In this document: in pieces, positions 26,760 through 36,288 of the stretch
Layout of the letters: every line of letters starts with the position of its first letter
Position numbering within the stretch: position 1 is the stretch's first letter
NCBI RefSeq assembly: GCF_014490665.1
Contig: NZ_CP061038.1
Location: 1,550,001 to 1,614,000, forward strand
Length of the DNA: 64,000 nt
Reading direction: 5' to 3'
Origin: Sphingomonas alpina
GTDB taxonomy: Bacteria; Pseudomonadota; Alphaproteobacteria; Sphingomonadales; Sphingomonadaceae
Notes under the pieces: generated by a model
Databases searched by the model: none
What the model was told of the DNA's origin: nothing
The model's input: the letters and a program-made list of their open reading frames with translations, nothing else
Program-made: the position numbers and the translations under genes

Positions 26760-27545
26760 TCAGTCGCGCGCCAGCTGCGTGCGGATCACCGATTCAAGTT
26801 CGGCCGCATCATCGGTACGCGCGAAGCTGTGCGATGCGGTGTCGATAATATGCGTCTGCGGCGCCCAACCATGTCGCCTGCAAGCGTCGGCAAAAGCGAT
26901 GGCAGTGGCATCCTGGCGCGCGAGGACAAAGGTCACGGTGTCGGTATGGCCGCTCAGGGCTTTCCGAATCCGTCCAGCGAGAGAGTCCGGTTCCTGAGAA
27001 TTACTCTTTGAAGCCTTAAGCAAGCCTTTGAATAATTTACCGAGATCGATATCTCCCTTGATCAGCCGGAGCCAGGTCGCGGGGTCGCGCAGCCGCTCGA
27101 TATAACGGGCGCGGATCGCGGCAGCGGGGGGCAGGTCGTCATCCTCCTCGATCACCCAGGGGTTGGACAGGATCAACGTTTCGATCCCGGCGGCCTCATG
27201 GAACAGCGCAAGCGATGTCGCTGCGTCGCAATTGCCGAATGCAGCCAGTCGCACGACCTGGGGCGCCTCGACACGAAACGCCGCCGCTGCCGCCATGATG
27301 TCATCGCCGGATCCCTCGAAGCCGCGATTCTCGCCGGTCGAATCACCAATGCCGCGCCGGTCATAGCGGAACACCGGAATGCCGGCGGTCGCGAGCCGTG
27401 CGGCGAGCAGGGCCATGCCGCGATGCGCGCCGATGCGGATTTCATTGCCGCCGGAAACGATCAGCAGGCCGGTGGTACCCGGCGCGTCGTCAAGTGTGCC
27501 GAACAGCGTTTCGCCTGAGCAGGTGAAGGAGGTTATACGCCGCAT
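26760..27545 (-). CDS. XrtA-associated alpha/beta hydrolase 1
   Basis: A 261-residue alpha/beta hydrolase matching the exosortase-A-associated hydrolase 1 group by N-terminus (TLFGTLDDAPGTTGLLIVSG, NEIRIGAHRGMALLAARLA) and RYDRRGIGDSTGENRGF. The usual nucleophile elbow is weak (AFGNCDAATSLAL has Cys where Ser is usual). Its exact role in polysaccharide or lipid precursor processing is not known. It overlaps hydrolase 2, and both run with the ACP, divergent from the ligase and decarboxylase. Confidence 0.85.
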   Translation of the reverse strand: MRRITSFTCSGETLFGTLDDAPGTTGLLIVSGGNEIRIGAHRGMALLAARLATAGIPVFRYDRRGIGDSTGENRGFEGSGDDIMAAAAAFRVEAPQVVRLAAFGNCDAATSLALFHEAAGIETLILSNPWVIEEDDDLPPAAAIRARYIERLRDPATWLRLIKGDIDLGKLFKGLLKASKSNSQEPDSLAGRIRKALSGHTDTVTFVLARQDATAIAFADACRRHGWAPQTHIIDTASHSFARTDDAAELESVIRTQLARD

Positions 27546-28237
27546 GTCGTGATCCAGGCAGCGATGTCGGCCGCGAGGCGATCGGCCAGGGCAGGGTCGT
27601 TACCGGGTTCGGCACGTCGCCAGAGCGGTGCTCCGGCAAGCTTCAAGTCGGCCGCCTGCGCGTCGGTGTCCAGGCGGACGGTGCGCAGTGGGCCGCTGGT
27701 TGACGGCGTCGCGCCGTTCAAATCCGCCAGCAAGGCGCGGCTGAGGCGATTCCCGGCAAGTTCGACCGGCGGGCCGGGCGAGTCGATTACCGAGGCATCG
27801 AATGCCTCGCCATCTTCCTTGGCCGCGGCGAGGCGCGTGCGGAACATGTCGCGGACCAGCGCCGCGCCGGTGGCCGGTGCGAAGTGCCAGCGGCTGGCGA
27901 CCGGTGAGTCATGGTCGAGCAACGCGCCGCCCCTGATCGCGACGGCATGTACCGGGCCGCTGTCACGAAGTGCAGAGGCTGCAGATGAAAATGCTTCTTT
28001 CCAGTTGCTTAAAGAAATTTGTTCAGTCTCGATGAGGCTATCGCCCGAGCCCGGAAGGTCGGGGAGGGCGCTGGCAATGCCCCGCTCGGCCAGGCCGCGC
28101 AGGATCTCGGCCATGAACGCGCGCGTCCGGTTGGCTTCTTCGAACAACGGCATTGCGGCGATGACGACCGGGCCGGTGGCGGGGCCGAAGCGAAGCATCG
28201 CCTCTCGTCCGCCGGACCAGTCATAGGCGTCGATCAC
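27533..28237 (-). CDS. XrtA-associated alpha/beta hydrolase 2
   Basis: A 234-residue protein related to the exosortase-A-associated hydrolase 2 group (VVIAAMPLFEEANRTRAFMA, ALPDLPGSGDSLIETE, VHAVAIRGGALLD). Canonical Ser-Asp-His positions are not obvious, so activity is uncertain. Overlaps with the ACP upstream (28234-28237) and hydrolase 1 downstream imply one transcript. Confidence 0.83.
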   Translation of the reverse strand: MIDAYDWSGGREAMLRFGPATGPVVIAAMPLFEEANRTRAFMAEILRGLAERGIASALPDLPGSGDSLIETEQISLSNWKEAFSSAASALRDSGPVHAVAIRGGALLDHDSPVASRWHFAPATGAALVRDMFRTRLAAAKEDGEAFDASVIDSPGPPVELAGNRLSRALLADLNGATPSTSGPLRTVRLDTDAQAADLKLAGAPLWRRAEPGNDPALADRLAADIAAWITTCGV

Positions 28238-28506
28238 CCCGCGGCCTTGGCGGTGGCGAAGCGCACCAGCGCACCGAAGGTCTCGAGCATCTCGCCATCG
28301 ACCTCGTCATCCTCGATGAGAATGCCGAGTCGCTCCTCGATTTCGGTGAGCAACCCGGCAACGGCCATCGAGTCGAGCTCGGGTAGCGCGCCGAACAGCG
28401 GCGTTTCGCTGCGAAAGGCCGCAACGCGTTCCTCGCTCAGGCCAAGCACGTCGCGAAGGACGGCGCGGATTGTGGCGTCGATCATTTGCGTGTCATCAGG
28501 AAGCAC
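28234..28506 (-). CDS. Acyl carrier protein, XrtA locus
   Basis: An acyl-carrier-like protein with the phosphopantetheine Ser in ELDSMAVAGLLTEIEERL. It is acidic and helical, 83-90 residues depending on the start. GTG 28506 has AAGGG seven bases before it; ATG 28485 gives MIDATIRAVL, which looks like an ordinary ACP start. The neighbour ligase across the divergent promoter may load it. Such an ACP is a regular member of exosortase-A loci. Confidence 0.88.
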   Translation of the reverse strand: MLPDDTQMIDATIRAVLRDVLGLSEERVAAFRSETPLFGALPELDSMAVAGLLTEIEERLGILIEDDEVDGEMLETFGALVRFATAKAAG

Positions 28507-28631
28507 TGCGAACCCTTGGTTTCCCCCGTAATGAAGCCGCCGTTAGAGAATGCAGGGGTTTATGCCAAGGGCAACCGGCATGGACCGCACGCGCGGCTTG
28601 GCAGCGCGGCGGTGGAGGTTATCAAGGACGC

Positions 28632-30140
28632 ATGATCTCACTCGATCCCGTTCCGCATCCGATCGACGCGCTGCCCGCACATGGTGCCGCCGCCGACATC
28701 GCGCTGATCGACCGTGCGGGCACGCTCAGCTTCACCGAACTGGAGGCGCTGACCGGTCAGGCCGCAGCCTGGCTGACCGCGCGAGGCCTTGCACCGGGCG
28801 ATCGGGTGGCGAGCTGGCTGCCCAAGACGCGGATGGCGTGCGTGCTGCCGATGGCGGCGCCCAGGGCGGGGCTGGTGCATGTACCAGTCAACCCGATGCT
28901 CAAGCGCGGGCAAGTCGCGCATATCCTCGCCGATAGTGGTGCGTCGCTATTGATCACGCAATCCGCGCGGGCCGGGACGCTCGAGGCCGGCGATGTGCCG
29001 GCCGATTGCAGAACGGTGCTGGAGGACGAAGTGACGGCAACTGACGTCATGCCTCCATCCGTTGCCAATCCCGCGACGCTGGCGGCCATCCTCTATACCT
29101 CCGGATCGACCGGGCGGCCCAAGGGCGTGATGCTCAGCCATGCCAATCTGTGGCTCGGTGCGATCTCGGTCGCGCATTATCTGAAGCTGACGCCGGCCGA
29201 TCGTGTGCTCGGCGTCCTGCCGCTGAGCTTCGACTATGGCCAGAACCAGCTTTTCTCGACCTGGGCCGCTGGGGGCGGTTACGCACCACTTGATTATCTG
29301 ACTGCGCGCGATGTCGTGAAGGCGATCGAGCGGCTGGAGGCGACCACGCTGGCGGGCGTCCCGCCGCTCTGGGTTCAGCTGCTCGAGGCCGACTGGCCGA
29401 CCGAGACCGCGGCTCGGCTGAAGCGGCTGACCAATTCGGGCGGTGCGCTGACGCCGCGCATGGTCCGCGCGCTGCGCGAGCGATTCCCGGACGCTGATCT
29501 CTATCCGATGTACGGCCTGACCGAAGCATTCCGCTCAACCTATCTCGATCCGTCGCTGGTCGATGCGAATCCCGATGCGATGGGGCGGGCGATTCCCTTT
29601 GCCGAGGTGATGACGGTGCGCGCGGACGGAACACGCGCCGGGTCGGGCGAGCCGGGCGAACTGGTTCATGCCGGCCCATTGGTCGCGCAGGGCTATTGGC
29701 GCGATGCCGAGCGGACCGCGCAGCGTTTCCGCACGGCGCCCGACTGGGCGGAATCGGGCGGAATGGCGGTGTGGTCGGGGGATACGGTGGTCGAAGACGC
29801 CGATGGCCTGTTCCGCTTTGTCGGGCGCGATGATGAGATGATCAAATCCGCCGGCAACCGGATCAGCCCGACCGAGATCGAGGAGGCGGTGCTGTCGGGT
29901 GGCGAAGCGGCGGAGGCGGTGGCACTGGGCGTGGCCGATCCGCGTCTCGGCCAGGCGATCCTGGTCGTGGCGCGGGCGGTCGGCGATGCCGGCGATGCCG
30001 AAAGCGCGTTGCGCGAACGTTTGCGGCGCGATTTGCCGAGCTTCATGCAGCCGGTGCGCTATGAATGGCGTGAGGTATTGCCGCGCAATGCCAATGGCAA
30101 GCTCGACCGGGCGGCGCTGAAGGCGGAGATGACGTCATGA
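28632..30140 (+). CDS. XrtA-associated acyl-CoA/AMP ligase
   Basis: A 502-residue member of the AMP-forming acyl-CoA synthetase family. The adenylation motif is LYTSGSTGRPKGVMLSH, followed by YPMYGLTEAFRSTYLDP and the C-terminal hinge and Lys region (GRDDEMIKSAGNRISPTEIE, NANGKLDRAAL). It probably activates an acyl group and loads it onto the adjacent ACP. ATG 28632 removes an upstream in-frame extension with no ribosome site. The stop overlaps the decarboxylase start. Confidence 0.92.
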   Translation: MISLDPVPHPIDALPAHGAAADIALIDRAGTLSFTELEALTGQAAAWLTARGLAPGDRVASWLPKTRMACVLPMAAPRAGLVHVPVNPMLKRGQVAHILADSGASLLITQSARAGTLEAGDVPADCRTVLEDEVTATDVMPPSVANPATLAAILYTSGSTGRPKGVMLSHANLWLGAISVAHYLKLTPADRVLGVLPLSFDYGQNQLFSTWAAGGGYAPLDYLTARDVVKAIERLEATTLAGVPPLWVQLLEADWPTETAARLKRLTNSGGALTPRMVRALRERFPDADLYPMYGLTEAFRSTYLDPSLVDANPDAMGRAIPFAEVMTVRADGTRAGSGEPGELVHAGPLVAQGYWRDAERTAQRFRTAPDWAESGGMAVWSGDTVVEDADGLFRFVGRDDEMIKSAGNRISPTEIEEAVLSGGEAAEAVALGVADPRLGQAILVVARAVGDAGDAESALRERLRRDLPSFMQPVRYEWREVLPRNANGKLDRAALKAEMTS

Positions 30141-31372
30141 AGCCAATGGGGGCGATACCCGCGGAATTCTTGGCCCCGGGCCCGCTAAGGATTGCTGGCC
30201 GGAGCGCGGCGGAATGGATCGATGCGGCGGGCAGCAGCCCGGTCTTCGTCTATGACGTGGGTATCGCCACGGCTCGCGTGGCGCGGTTCCGTGCCGCGAT
30301 GCCGCCGGGGCTGGACCTGCACTATGCGATCAAGGCCAATCCGGCGCCGCCGATGATCGCTGCGCTGGCGCGGCTGGTCGATGGGCTCGATGTGGCATCG
30401 GGTGGAGAGCTATCGCTGGCGCTGGCCGAGAAACCGGCCGGCCGGATCAGCTTTGCCGGACCGGGCAAGCGCGATGCAGAGCTCGAGGTGGCGATCATCG
30501 CCGGCGCGACGATCAACCTGGAGTCGGAAGGCGAGGCGGCTCGCGCGATCGCGGCGGGACAAAGGCTTTGCGCCACGCCGCGCCTCGCCGTGCGGGTGAA
30601 CCCCGACATGGAGTTGCGCGGCTCGGGCATGAAGATGGGCGGTCGTGCCTCACCCTTCGGTGTCGATGCCGACCGCGTACCCGCTTTGGTCCGGCGTATC
30701 ATCAAGAGCGGTGCGGACTGGCGCGGCTTTCATATCTTTGCCGGATCCCAGGCGCTTAGCGCCGAAGCGATCATCGACACTCAGACCGAGACGCTGGCGC
30801 TGGCCGGCCGTCTGGCGGACGATGTTGGCGTCATGCCGCCGCTGGTCAATCTCGGCGGGGGTTTTGGCATTCCATATTTCCCGGGTGACGTGGCGCTGGA
30901 TGTCGAGGCGGTGGGTGCGGCACTGGCCGAGCGGCTGGCGGAGCGCGCGGGATCACTTGCCGAGACCCGCTTCGCGATTGAGCTGGGCCGCTGGCTGGTC
31001 GGCGAATGCGGCGTGTATCTGACTCAGGTGATCGACCGAAAGGAGAGCCGCGGCGAGACCTTCCTGATCGTTGATGGCGGACTCCATCACCAGCTCGCGG
31101 CCTCGGGCAATTTCGGCACGGTAGTGAAGCGCAACTATCCCGTTGCGGTCGCCGCCGCGCCCTATGACGCGCCGACCGAGACGGTCAGCGTTGTCGGCTG
31201 CCTGTGCACCCCGCTCGATCGGCTGGCTGACCGTGTCACCCTGCCGATAGCGCAACCGGGGGATATTATCGCGATCTTCATGGCCGGCGCTTATGGTTTG
31301 ACGGCAAGTCCGACGGCCTTTCTGGGACACCCGCAAGCGGCGGAGATCACGGCCAACGTCGGACAATCCTAA
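30137..31372 (+). CDS. XrtA-associated PLP-dependent decarboxylase
   Basis: A 411-residue alanine-racemase-fold (group IV type) decarboxylase, of the diaminopimelate/ornithine decarboxylase superfamily. The PLP Lys lies in LHYAIKANPAPPMI. Phosphate binding appears as LGGGFGIPYFPGD and the C-terminal Cys region as VVGCLCTPLDRLAD. It overlaps the ligase gene. The pair with an acyl ligase is a fixed feature of exosortase-A clusters, but the product is not established. Confidence 0.91.
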   Translation: MKPMGAIPAEFLAPGPLRIAGRSAAEWIDAAGSSPVFVYDVGIATARVARFRAAMPPGLDLHYAIKANPAPPMIAALARLVDGLDVASGGELSLALAEKPAGRISFAGPGKRDAELEVAIIAGATINLESEGEAARAIAAGQRLCATPRLAVRVNPDMELRGSGMKMGGRASPFGVDADRVPALVRRIIKSGADWRGFHIFAGSQALSAEAIIDTQTETLALAGRLADDVGVMPPLVNLGGGFGIPYFPGDVALDVEAVGAALAERLAERAGSLAETRFAIELGRWLVGECGVYLTQVIDRKESRGETFLIVDGGLHHQLAASGNFGTVVKRNYPVAVAAAPYDAPTETVSVVGCLCTPLDRLADRVTLPIAQPGDIIAIFMAGAYGLTASPTAFLGHPQAAEITANVGQS

Positions 31373-31471
31373 CGCTATATTTACCTCTTTCATCGCATAG
31401 CTCCGATGTAGCCGTGCGCCTCGCTGGAACGACGTCACCAGCGAAACGTGTTGCGGCAGGAGGCCAGTGCA

Positions 31472-32116
31472 ATGCGTTTTTCTTCCGTTTCCAAGGGGTT
31501 CGCTGTCGCAGGGATCGCGGCAACGATGCTTGCCGGCTGCACCGGCGGTGGTGGCAGATCCCAGTTGCCGCCCGCGACCTTTGTGGCGACGCAGGAACAG
31601 CCGGGCGAGGAATATGTCATCGGCCCGCTCGACCAGCTCAACATCTTCGTGTGGCGCAATCCCGAACTGTCGGCGAAGGTGCAGGTGCGCCCCGATGGCC
31701 GGATCACCACGCCGCTGATTTCCGACATGCCGGCGGTCGGAAAGACCCCGGCAATGCTTGCCGACGACATGAAGATCGCGCTGAGCGAATATATCAAGGA
31801 TCCGATCGTCTCGGTGATCGTGGAGAATTTCTCCGGTACGTTCAGCCAGCAGGTGCGGATCGTCGGCGCGACTGAAAAGCCGGCGTCGATCCCATACCGC
31901 GCCAACATGACCCTGCTGGATGCGATGATCGCGGTCGGTGGCTTGAGCGAGTTCGCCGCCGGCAACAAGGCGCGGCTGGTGCGCTACGACCGCACCACCG
32001 GGCGTCAGGTCGAGTATAACGTCAAACTTTCCAACCTTCTCAAGAACGGCGATGCCAAGGCGAACGTCCGGTTGGAACCGGGCGACGTGATCATCATCCC
32101 CGAATCGATGTTCTGA
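31472..32116 (+). CDS. Polysaccharide export lipoprotein (Wza/EpsE-like)
   Basis: A 214-residue outer-membrane/periplasmic export protein. The lipoprotein signal ends in LAGC, so the mature protein is lipidated. The poly_export domain shows IGPLDQLNIFVWRNPELS, and a SLBB domain shows RIVGATEKPASIPYR and LLDAMIAVGGLSEFAAGN. ATG 31472 follows AGGAGG with a good gap. It heads the plus-strand export group with the chain-length protein and the tyrosine kinase. Confidence 0.93.
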   Translation: MRFSSVSKGFAVAGIAATMLAGCTGGGGRSQLPPATFVATQEQPGEEYVIGPLDQLNIFVWRNPELSAKVQVRPDGRITTPLISDMPAVGKTPAMLADDMKIALSEYIKDPIVSVIVENFSGTFSQQVRIVGATEKPASIPYRANMTLLDAMIAVGGLSEFAAGNKARLVRYDRTTGRQVEYNVKLSNLLKNGDAKANVRLEPGDVIIIPESMF

Positions 32117-32126
32117 GGGGGCCGGG

Positions 32127-33645
32127 GTGAACGGTCTTTATGACGAGTTGAGGATCGCGGTACATGCGGTCTGGACGCGGCGCTGGCTGGCGCTTGCGGT
32201 CGCCTGGGGAATCGCGGTCGTCGGCTGGTTCGTTGTGGCGCAGATTCCCAGCAGCTATGAATCGCGCGCGCGCGTGTTCGTCCAGATGCAGTCGATCCTG
32301 CCATCGAAGATCGGGATCACGCAGGTGGAACAGCAGCAGGATGTCGACCGGGTCCGCCAGACGCTGACCTCGGCGATCAATTTGCAGAAGGTCGTGCGCG
32401 GCACCGATCTCGCCAACACCGTGTCCACCGACCGAGATATCGCGGATCGGGTCGCCGGCTTGCAAAAGGCGATCAAGGTCACCGCCCAGCAGGACAATCT
32501 ATTCGAGATCACTGCCACCGGCAGCAGCCCGAAGGTCGTGCGTCAAATCGTGCAGAAGCTGATCGACATTTTCGTCGAGGAAAACCTTGCTGGCGATCGC
32601 GATGAGACCAGCCAGACTTTGCGCTTTCTCGATGCACAGCTCGAACAGCGCCAGAAGCAATTGCAGGACGCCGAGGCGAAGAAGACCGATTTCCAGAACC
32701 GCTATCTCGGCTCGCTCCCAGGCACCGGGTCGCTGACCGATCGCATGGGCGCTGCCCGCACGCAGATGGCGCAGGTCGACAGCGATCTTGCCGCTGCGCA
32801 ATCGAGCCTCGCCGCGGTCACTGGCCAGATGGCGGGAACGCCGCAGAATGTTGCGGGGGGTGGGTGGCGGGCCGACGGCGGGCCCGGCGCGCGCGCGGCT
32901 TGCCGCGATCCAGGGCCAGATTGCCGAAGCGCGCGGCCGCGGCTTTACCGACAATCATCCCGACATGGTCGCCCTCAGGGGCCAACTGGCGGCGGCGCAG
33001 GCCGCGGCGCGCAACGAGCCGGTTATCGGCGGTGGGGCGGGGAGTGCGTCGAACCCGCTCTATTTGTCGCTGCGCTCGATGCAGGCCGAGAAGCAGTCGC
33101 AGGTCGCCGCGCTGACGATGCGCAAGAAACAGCTGCAGGCCGACCTCGATACGATCAATTCGAAGCTGGCAGGCGATCCGGCGGTTGCCGCCGAACAGGG
33201 CCAGATCGAGCGCAATTATGCGGTCCTGAAGGATCAGTATGACAAGATGCTTGCCGACCGCGAGGACATCAAGCTGCGCGGCCAGGCCCAGACCCAGACC
33301 GACGCGATCAAATTCAGCGTGATCGATCCGCCGACCAGCCCGCGCGTGCCCAATGCACCGAACCGGCCTTTGCTGCTGACCGGTGCGTTGATCGCCGCGA
33401 TTTGCGGCGGGATCGGCGCGGCCTTTGCGATGGGCCAGTTGCAGACCACTTTCGCCACGTCCGGCCGGCTGGAGCGGGCGACCGGCATGCCGGTGATCGG
33501 CTCGATCGGGGAGATGGTGACCGCAGCGCAGATCGCCACGCGTCGCCGTAAGCTAATGTATTTCGGGGGCGGCGCTGCGGCGCTGGCCGTCGCCTATGTG
33601 GCGCTGCTCGGCGTCGAAATGGTTTCGCGGGGGATGGCGGCATGA
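32127..33645 (+). CDS. XrtA-system chain-length determinant (Wzz-like), frameshifted
   Basis: An inner-membrane polysaccharide copolymerase. It has an N-terminal membrane helix (WLALAVAWGIAVVGWFVVA), a periplasmic coiled coil, a GTNF-like C-terminal region (DPPTSPRVPNAPNRPLLLTG) and a second membrane helix. The frame breaks in the G run 32855-32860: six G are seen and five would give VAGVGGGPTAGPAR with the rest in frame. The first frame ends as nonsense at 33242. Joined length is about 505 residues. It overlaps the kinase gene by four bases. Confidence 0.87.
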
Positions 33646-34658
33646 CCGAGGCGCCACGGAAGATACAGGCGTCGCTGCTCGAACGCGCAGCGCAGGTTTA
33701 CGATTTCGACGCGCATCTGCGCGCGCGCAGTGGAGCAGCGCCGGCCCGGCCGGCACCGATTCTCGACCTGGAATTTGGACAGCCTCCTGAAACCACACGC
33801 GTTCCGGAAAGCGCGCCGATTCCGGAGCTGGCGCCGGTTCCAAAACCCGCACCGCAATCGATCCACCCGCGGGTTGCCGCGGCGGAAGCCTCGGTACGCC
33901 CCTTGCGCATGCCCACCGGCGGTAAATCGATCGCGATCGATCGCGCGATGCTCTCCGAAAAGGGCCTTCTCGTTCCCGGGGCCGCGATCGGCGCACTGGC
34001 CGAGGAATTCCGCCTGGTGAAGCGGCATTTGCTTCTCACGGCAAAGACCGTGAAGCTGCACGATGGCGACCGGTCGCGCACCATATTGGTGTGTTCGGCC
34101 AATACCGGCGAGGGCAAGACCTTCTGCGCGGTCAATCTGGCGATCTCGCTCGCTGCGGAGCGCGACACTGAAGTGCTGCTGGTCGATGCCGATTTCGCCA
34201 AGCCCGACGTGATGCGCCGCTTGGGCGGGAGCGATGGTCCCGGCTTGCTCGACATTCTTGCCGACCCGAGGATCGAGGCGGAGCGCTGCGTCGTTGCGAC
34301 CGATATCCCGCAGCTCAGCCTATTGCCGTGCGGCACCAAGTCGAACACCGATACCGAATTGCTGGCCAGCGACCGCACCGCGACACTGATCGCGACACTG
34401 CTTGCTGCCGATCCGCGCCGCATCATCATCTTCGATTCGCCACCCGCGCTCGCGGCCTCGCCCGCCGGTGTACTCGCCACGCAGGCAGGGCAGGTGATGC
34501 TCGTCGTGCGCGCCGACAAGACGAGCGAGGGCGACCTGCGCCAGGCAGTCGCGCTGCTCGATGGATGCGAACATATTCAGCTGGTCCTGAACGCCGTGTC
34601 GTTCGTCCCCGGGGGCCGCCGCTTCGGTAGCTATTATGGCCAGGAGGACGCTTCGTGA
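33642..34658 (+). CDS. XrtA-associated tyrosine autokinase (CpsD/CapB-like)
   Basis: A cytosolic BY-type kinase of 338 residues. The first ~130 residues are a Pro/Ala-rich linker with LRARSGAAPARPAPILDLEF. The ATPase part shows Walker A CSANTGEGKTFCAVNLA, Walker A' VLLVDADFAKPD and Walker B IIIFDSPPALAAS. The C-terminus has only two adjacent Tyr (GSYYGQEDAS), fewer than in classical clusters. It acts with the chain-length protein to control polymer length. Confidence 0.91.
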   Translation: MTEAPRKIQASLLERAAQVYDFDAHLRARSGAAPARPAPILDLEFGQPPETTRVPESAPIPELAPVPKPAPQSIHPRVAAAEASVRPLRMPTGGKSIAIDRAMLSEKGLLVPGAAIGALAEEFRLVKRHLLLTAKTVKLHDGDRSRTILVCSANTGEGKTFCAVNLAISLAAERDTEVLLVDADFAKPDVMRRLGGSDGPGLLDILADPRIEAERCVVATDIPQLSLLPCGTKSNTDTELLASDRTATLIATLLAADPRRIIIFDSPPALAASPAGVLATQAGQVMLVVRADKTSEGDLRQAVALLDGCEHIQLVLNAVSFVPGGRRFGSYYGQEDAS

Positions 34659-36253
34659 CGCGGGCTCAATATCTGATCGCCGCCGGTATGATCGCACTCG
34701 TTGCGAGTCCCGCCGCCGCACGCGAGAAATCGATCGCGCCCTATATCGAGCTTGGCCAGGTGCTGACTGCCGATCTCAATGGCGGCGACGTGCTGACCTA
34801 TTCGACCATTGCCGCCGGCGTCGATGCTTCGATCCAGAATCGGCGCGCCGAAGTGCAGGTCAGCTATCGCTACGAACGCCGGATCAGCTGGGACAAGAAT
34901 GTCGGGGACGACGACATCCATAGCGGTCTGGCCCGTGCAGCCGTGAAGGTCGCTCCAGGCGTGAGCATCGAGGGCGGCGCGCTGGCGACTCGTGCGCGGT
35001 CGGACATTCGCGGATCCGCGCCGGTGGTGCTGGCGGGCAATGTCGACAATATCAGCCAGGTCTATTCGGCCTATGTTGGTCCGACCGTGTCGACCAATGT
35101 CGGCCCGGTCAGCGTCGGCGCAAGCTATCGCTTTGGCTATACCAAGGTAGAGGATCCAGGGTTCACCGGCGTGGCGCCGGGCAGTCCACGGCTCGACAAT
35201 TACGACAGTTCGAAAAGTCACGTCCTGCAGGCAAGCGCCGGCGTCAAGGCGGGCACCGTCCTGCCGGTTGGGGTGACTGTCAGCGGCGCCTATGAGCGCG
35301 AGGATGCTGGTCAGCTCGATCAGCGATACGAAGGAAAATATGGCCGCGCCGACGTGGTCGTGCCGGTTTTGCCAACACTCGCCGTAACCGCAGGTGTGGG
35401 CTATGAGAAGATCGAAATCAGCCAGCGCGACCCCGTGGTGGATGGCGCCGGCGAGCCCGTGGTCGATTCCAATGGCCGGTTTCGCACCGACAAATCATCG
35501 CCGCGTCGAATCGCCTATGAGACGGACGGCCTGATCTATGACGCGGGCGTCATCTGGAAACCGAGCCGGCGCATGACGTTGGAGGCCCGGGTGGGCAAGC
35601 GCTATGGCGGGACGATCTATACCGGCTCCCTCAGCTATGCCGCGACCCGGTCGCTTGGCATCCAGGTCGGTGTATATGACAGCGTCGAAACCTTTGGACG
35701 TCAGTTGCGTGACGGCATCGCCAGCCTGCCCACGAGCTTCATCGATCAGCGCGATTCATTCGGTCAGCAATTTGCCGGCTGTACTTTCGGCAAATCGAGT
35801 GCATCGACCGGCGGGTGTCTGAACGATGTGTTCCAGTCGATCGCCACCGCGAGTTATCGCGCGCGCGGCATCGATGCTGTGATCTCCGCCAATCGCGGGC
35901 CGCTCAGCTTCGGGGTCGGCGCCGGCTACGCCAATCGCCGCTTTTATGCACCGAGGGGTGGCACAGGCTACAGCGTCAATGGGGTGACTGACGAAAGCTA
36001 TTATGCCCAGGCCTTCCTGTCGGCGTCGCTCGACCGCAATTCCGGCATCAGTGCGAATGTCTTCGCCAATTATTTCGAAAGCGGCATCGGCAACACGCCG
36101 GGCATCTTCTCGACGGGGGCGACCGGTCTTTACTATCGCAATTTCGGGCGCATCGGTACGACCGTATCGGCCGGGATCTACTCGTTCAGCCAGGACGGTA
36201 CGGAAGATCAATATTCGGCGCAGGCGCAAGTGGGCGTACGGTATCAATTCTGA
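34655..36253 (+). CDS. Outer-membrane beta-barrel protein of the EPS locus
   Basis: A 532-residue exported protein (signal ends SPAAA). After it come repeated alternating beta-strands with aromatic ends (VGASYRFGYTKVED, VSYRYERRISWDKN) and a terminal strand AQVGVRYQF ending in Phe, the barrel-assembly signal. Its place between the kinase and the ATPase suggests an outer-membrane partner in polysaccharide export. It matches the uncharacterised outer-membrane protein regularly found in exosortase-A loci. Function is inference. Confidence 0.83.
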   Translation: MTRAQYLIAAGMIALVASPAAAREKSIAPYIELGQVLTADLNGGDVLTYSTIAAGVDASIQNRRAEVQVSYRYERRISWDKNVGDDDIHSGLARAAVKVAPGVSIEGGALATRARSDIRGSAPVVLAGNVDNISQVYSAYVGPTVSTNVGPVSVGASYRFGYTKVEDPGFTGVAPGSPRLDNYDSSKSHVLQASAGVKAGTVLPVGVTVSGAYEREDAGQLDQRYEGKYGRADVVVPVLPTLAVTAGVGYEKIEISQRDPVVDGAGEPVVDSNGRFRTDKSSPRRIAYETDGLIYDAGVIWKPSRRMTLEARVGKRYGGTIYTGSLSYAATRSLGIQVGVYDSVETFGRQLRDGIASLPTSFIDQRDSFGQQFAGCTFGKSSASTGGCLNDVFQSIATASYRARGIDAVISANRGPLSFGVGAGYANRRFYAPRGGTGYSVNGVTDESYYAQAFLSASLDRNSGISANVFANYFESGIGNTPGIFSTGATGLYYRNFGRIGTTVSAGIYSFSQDGTEDQYSAQAQVGVRYQF

Positions 36254-36288
36254 AACGTGTCGAGCTTAGCTCGCACAGGGTGGTGACG

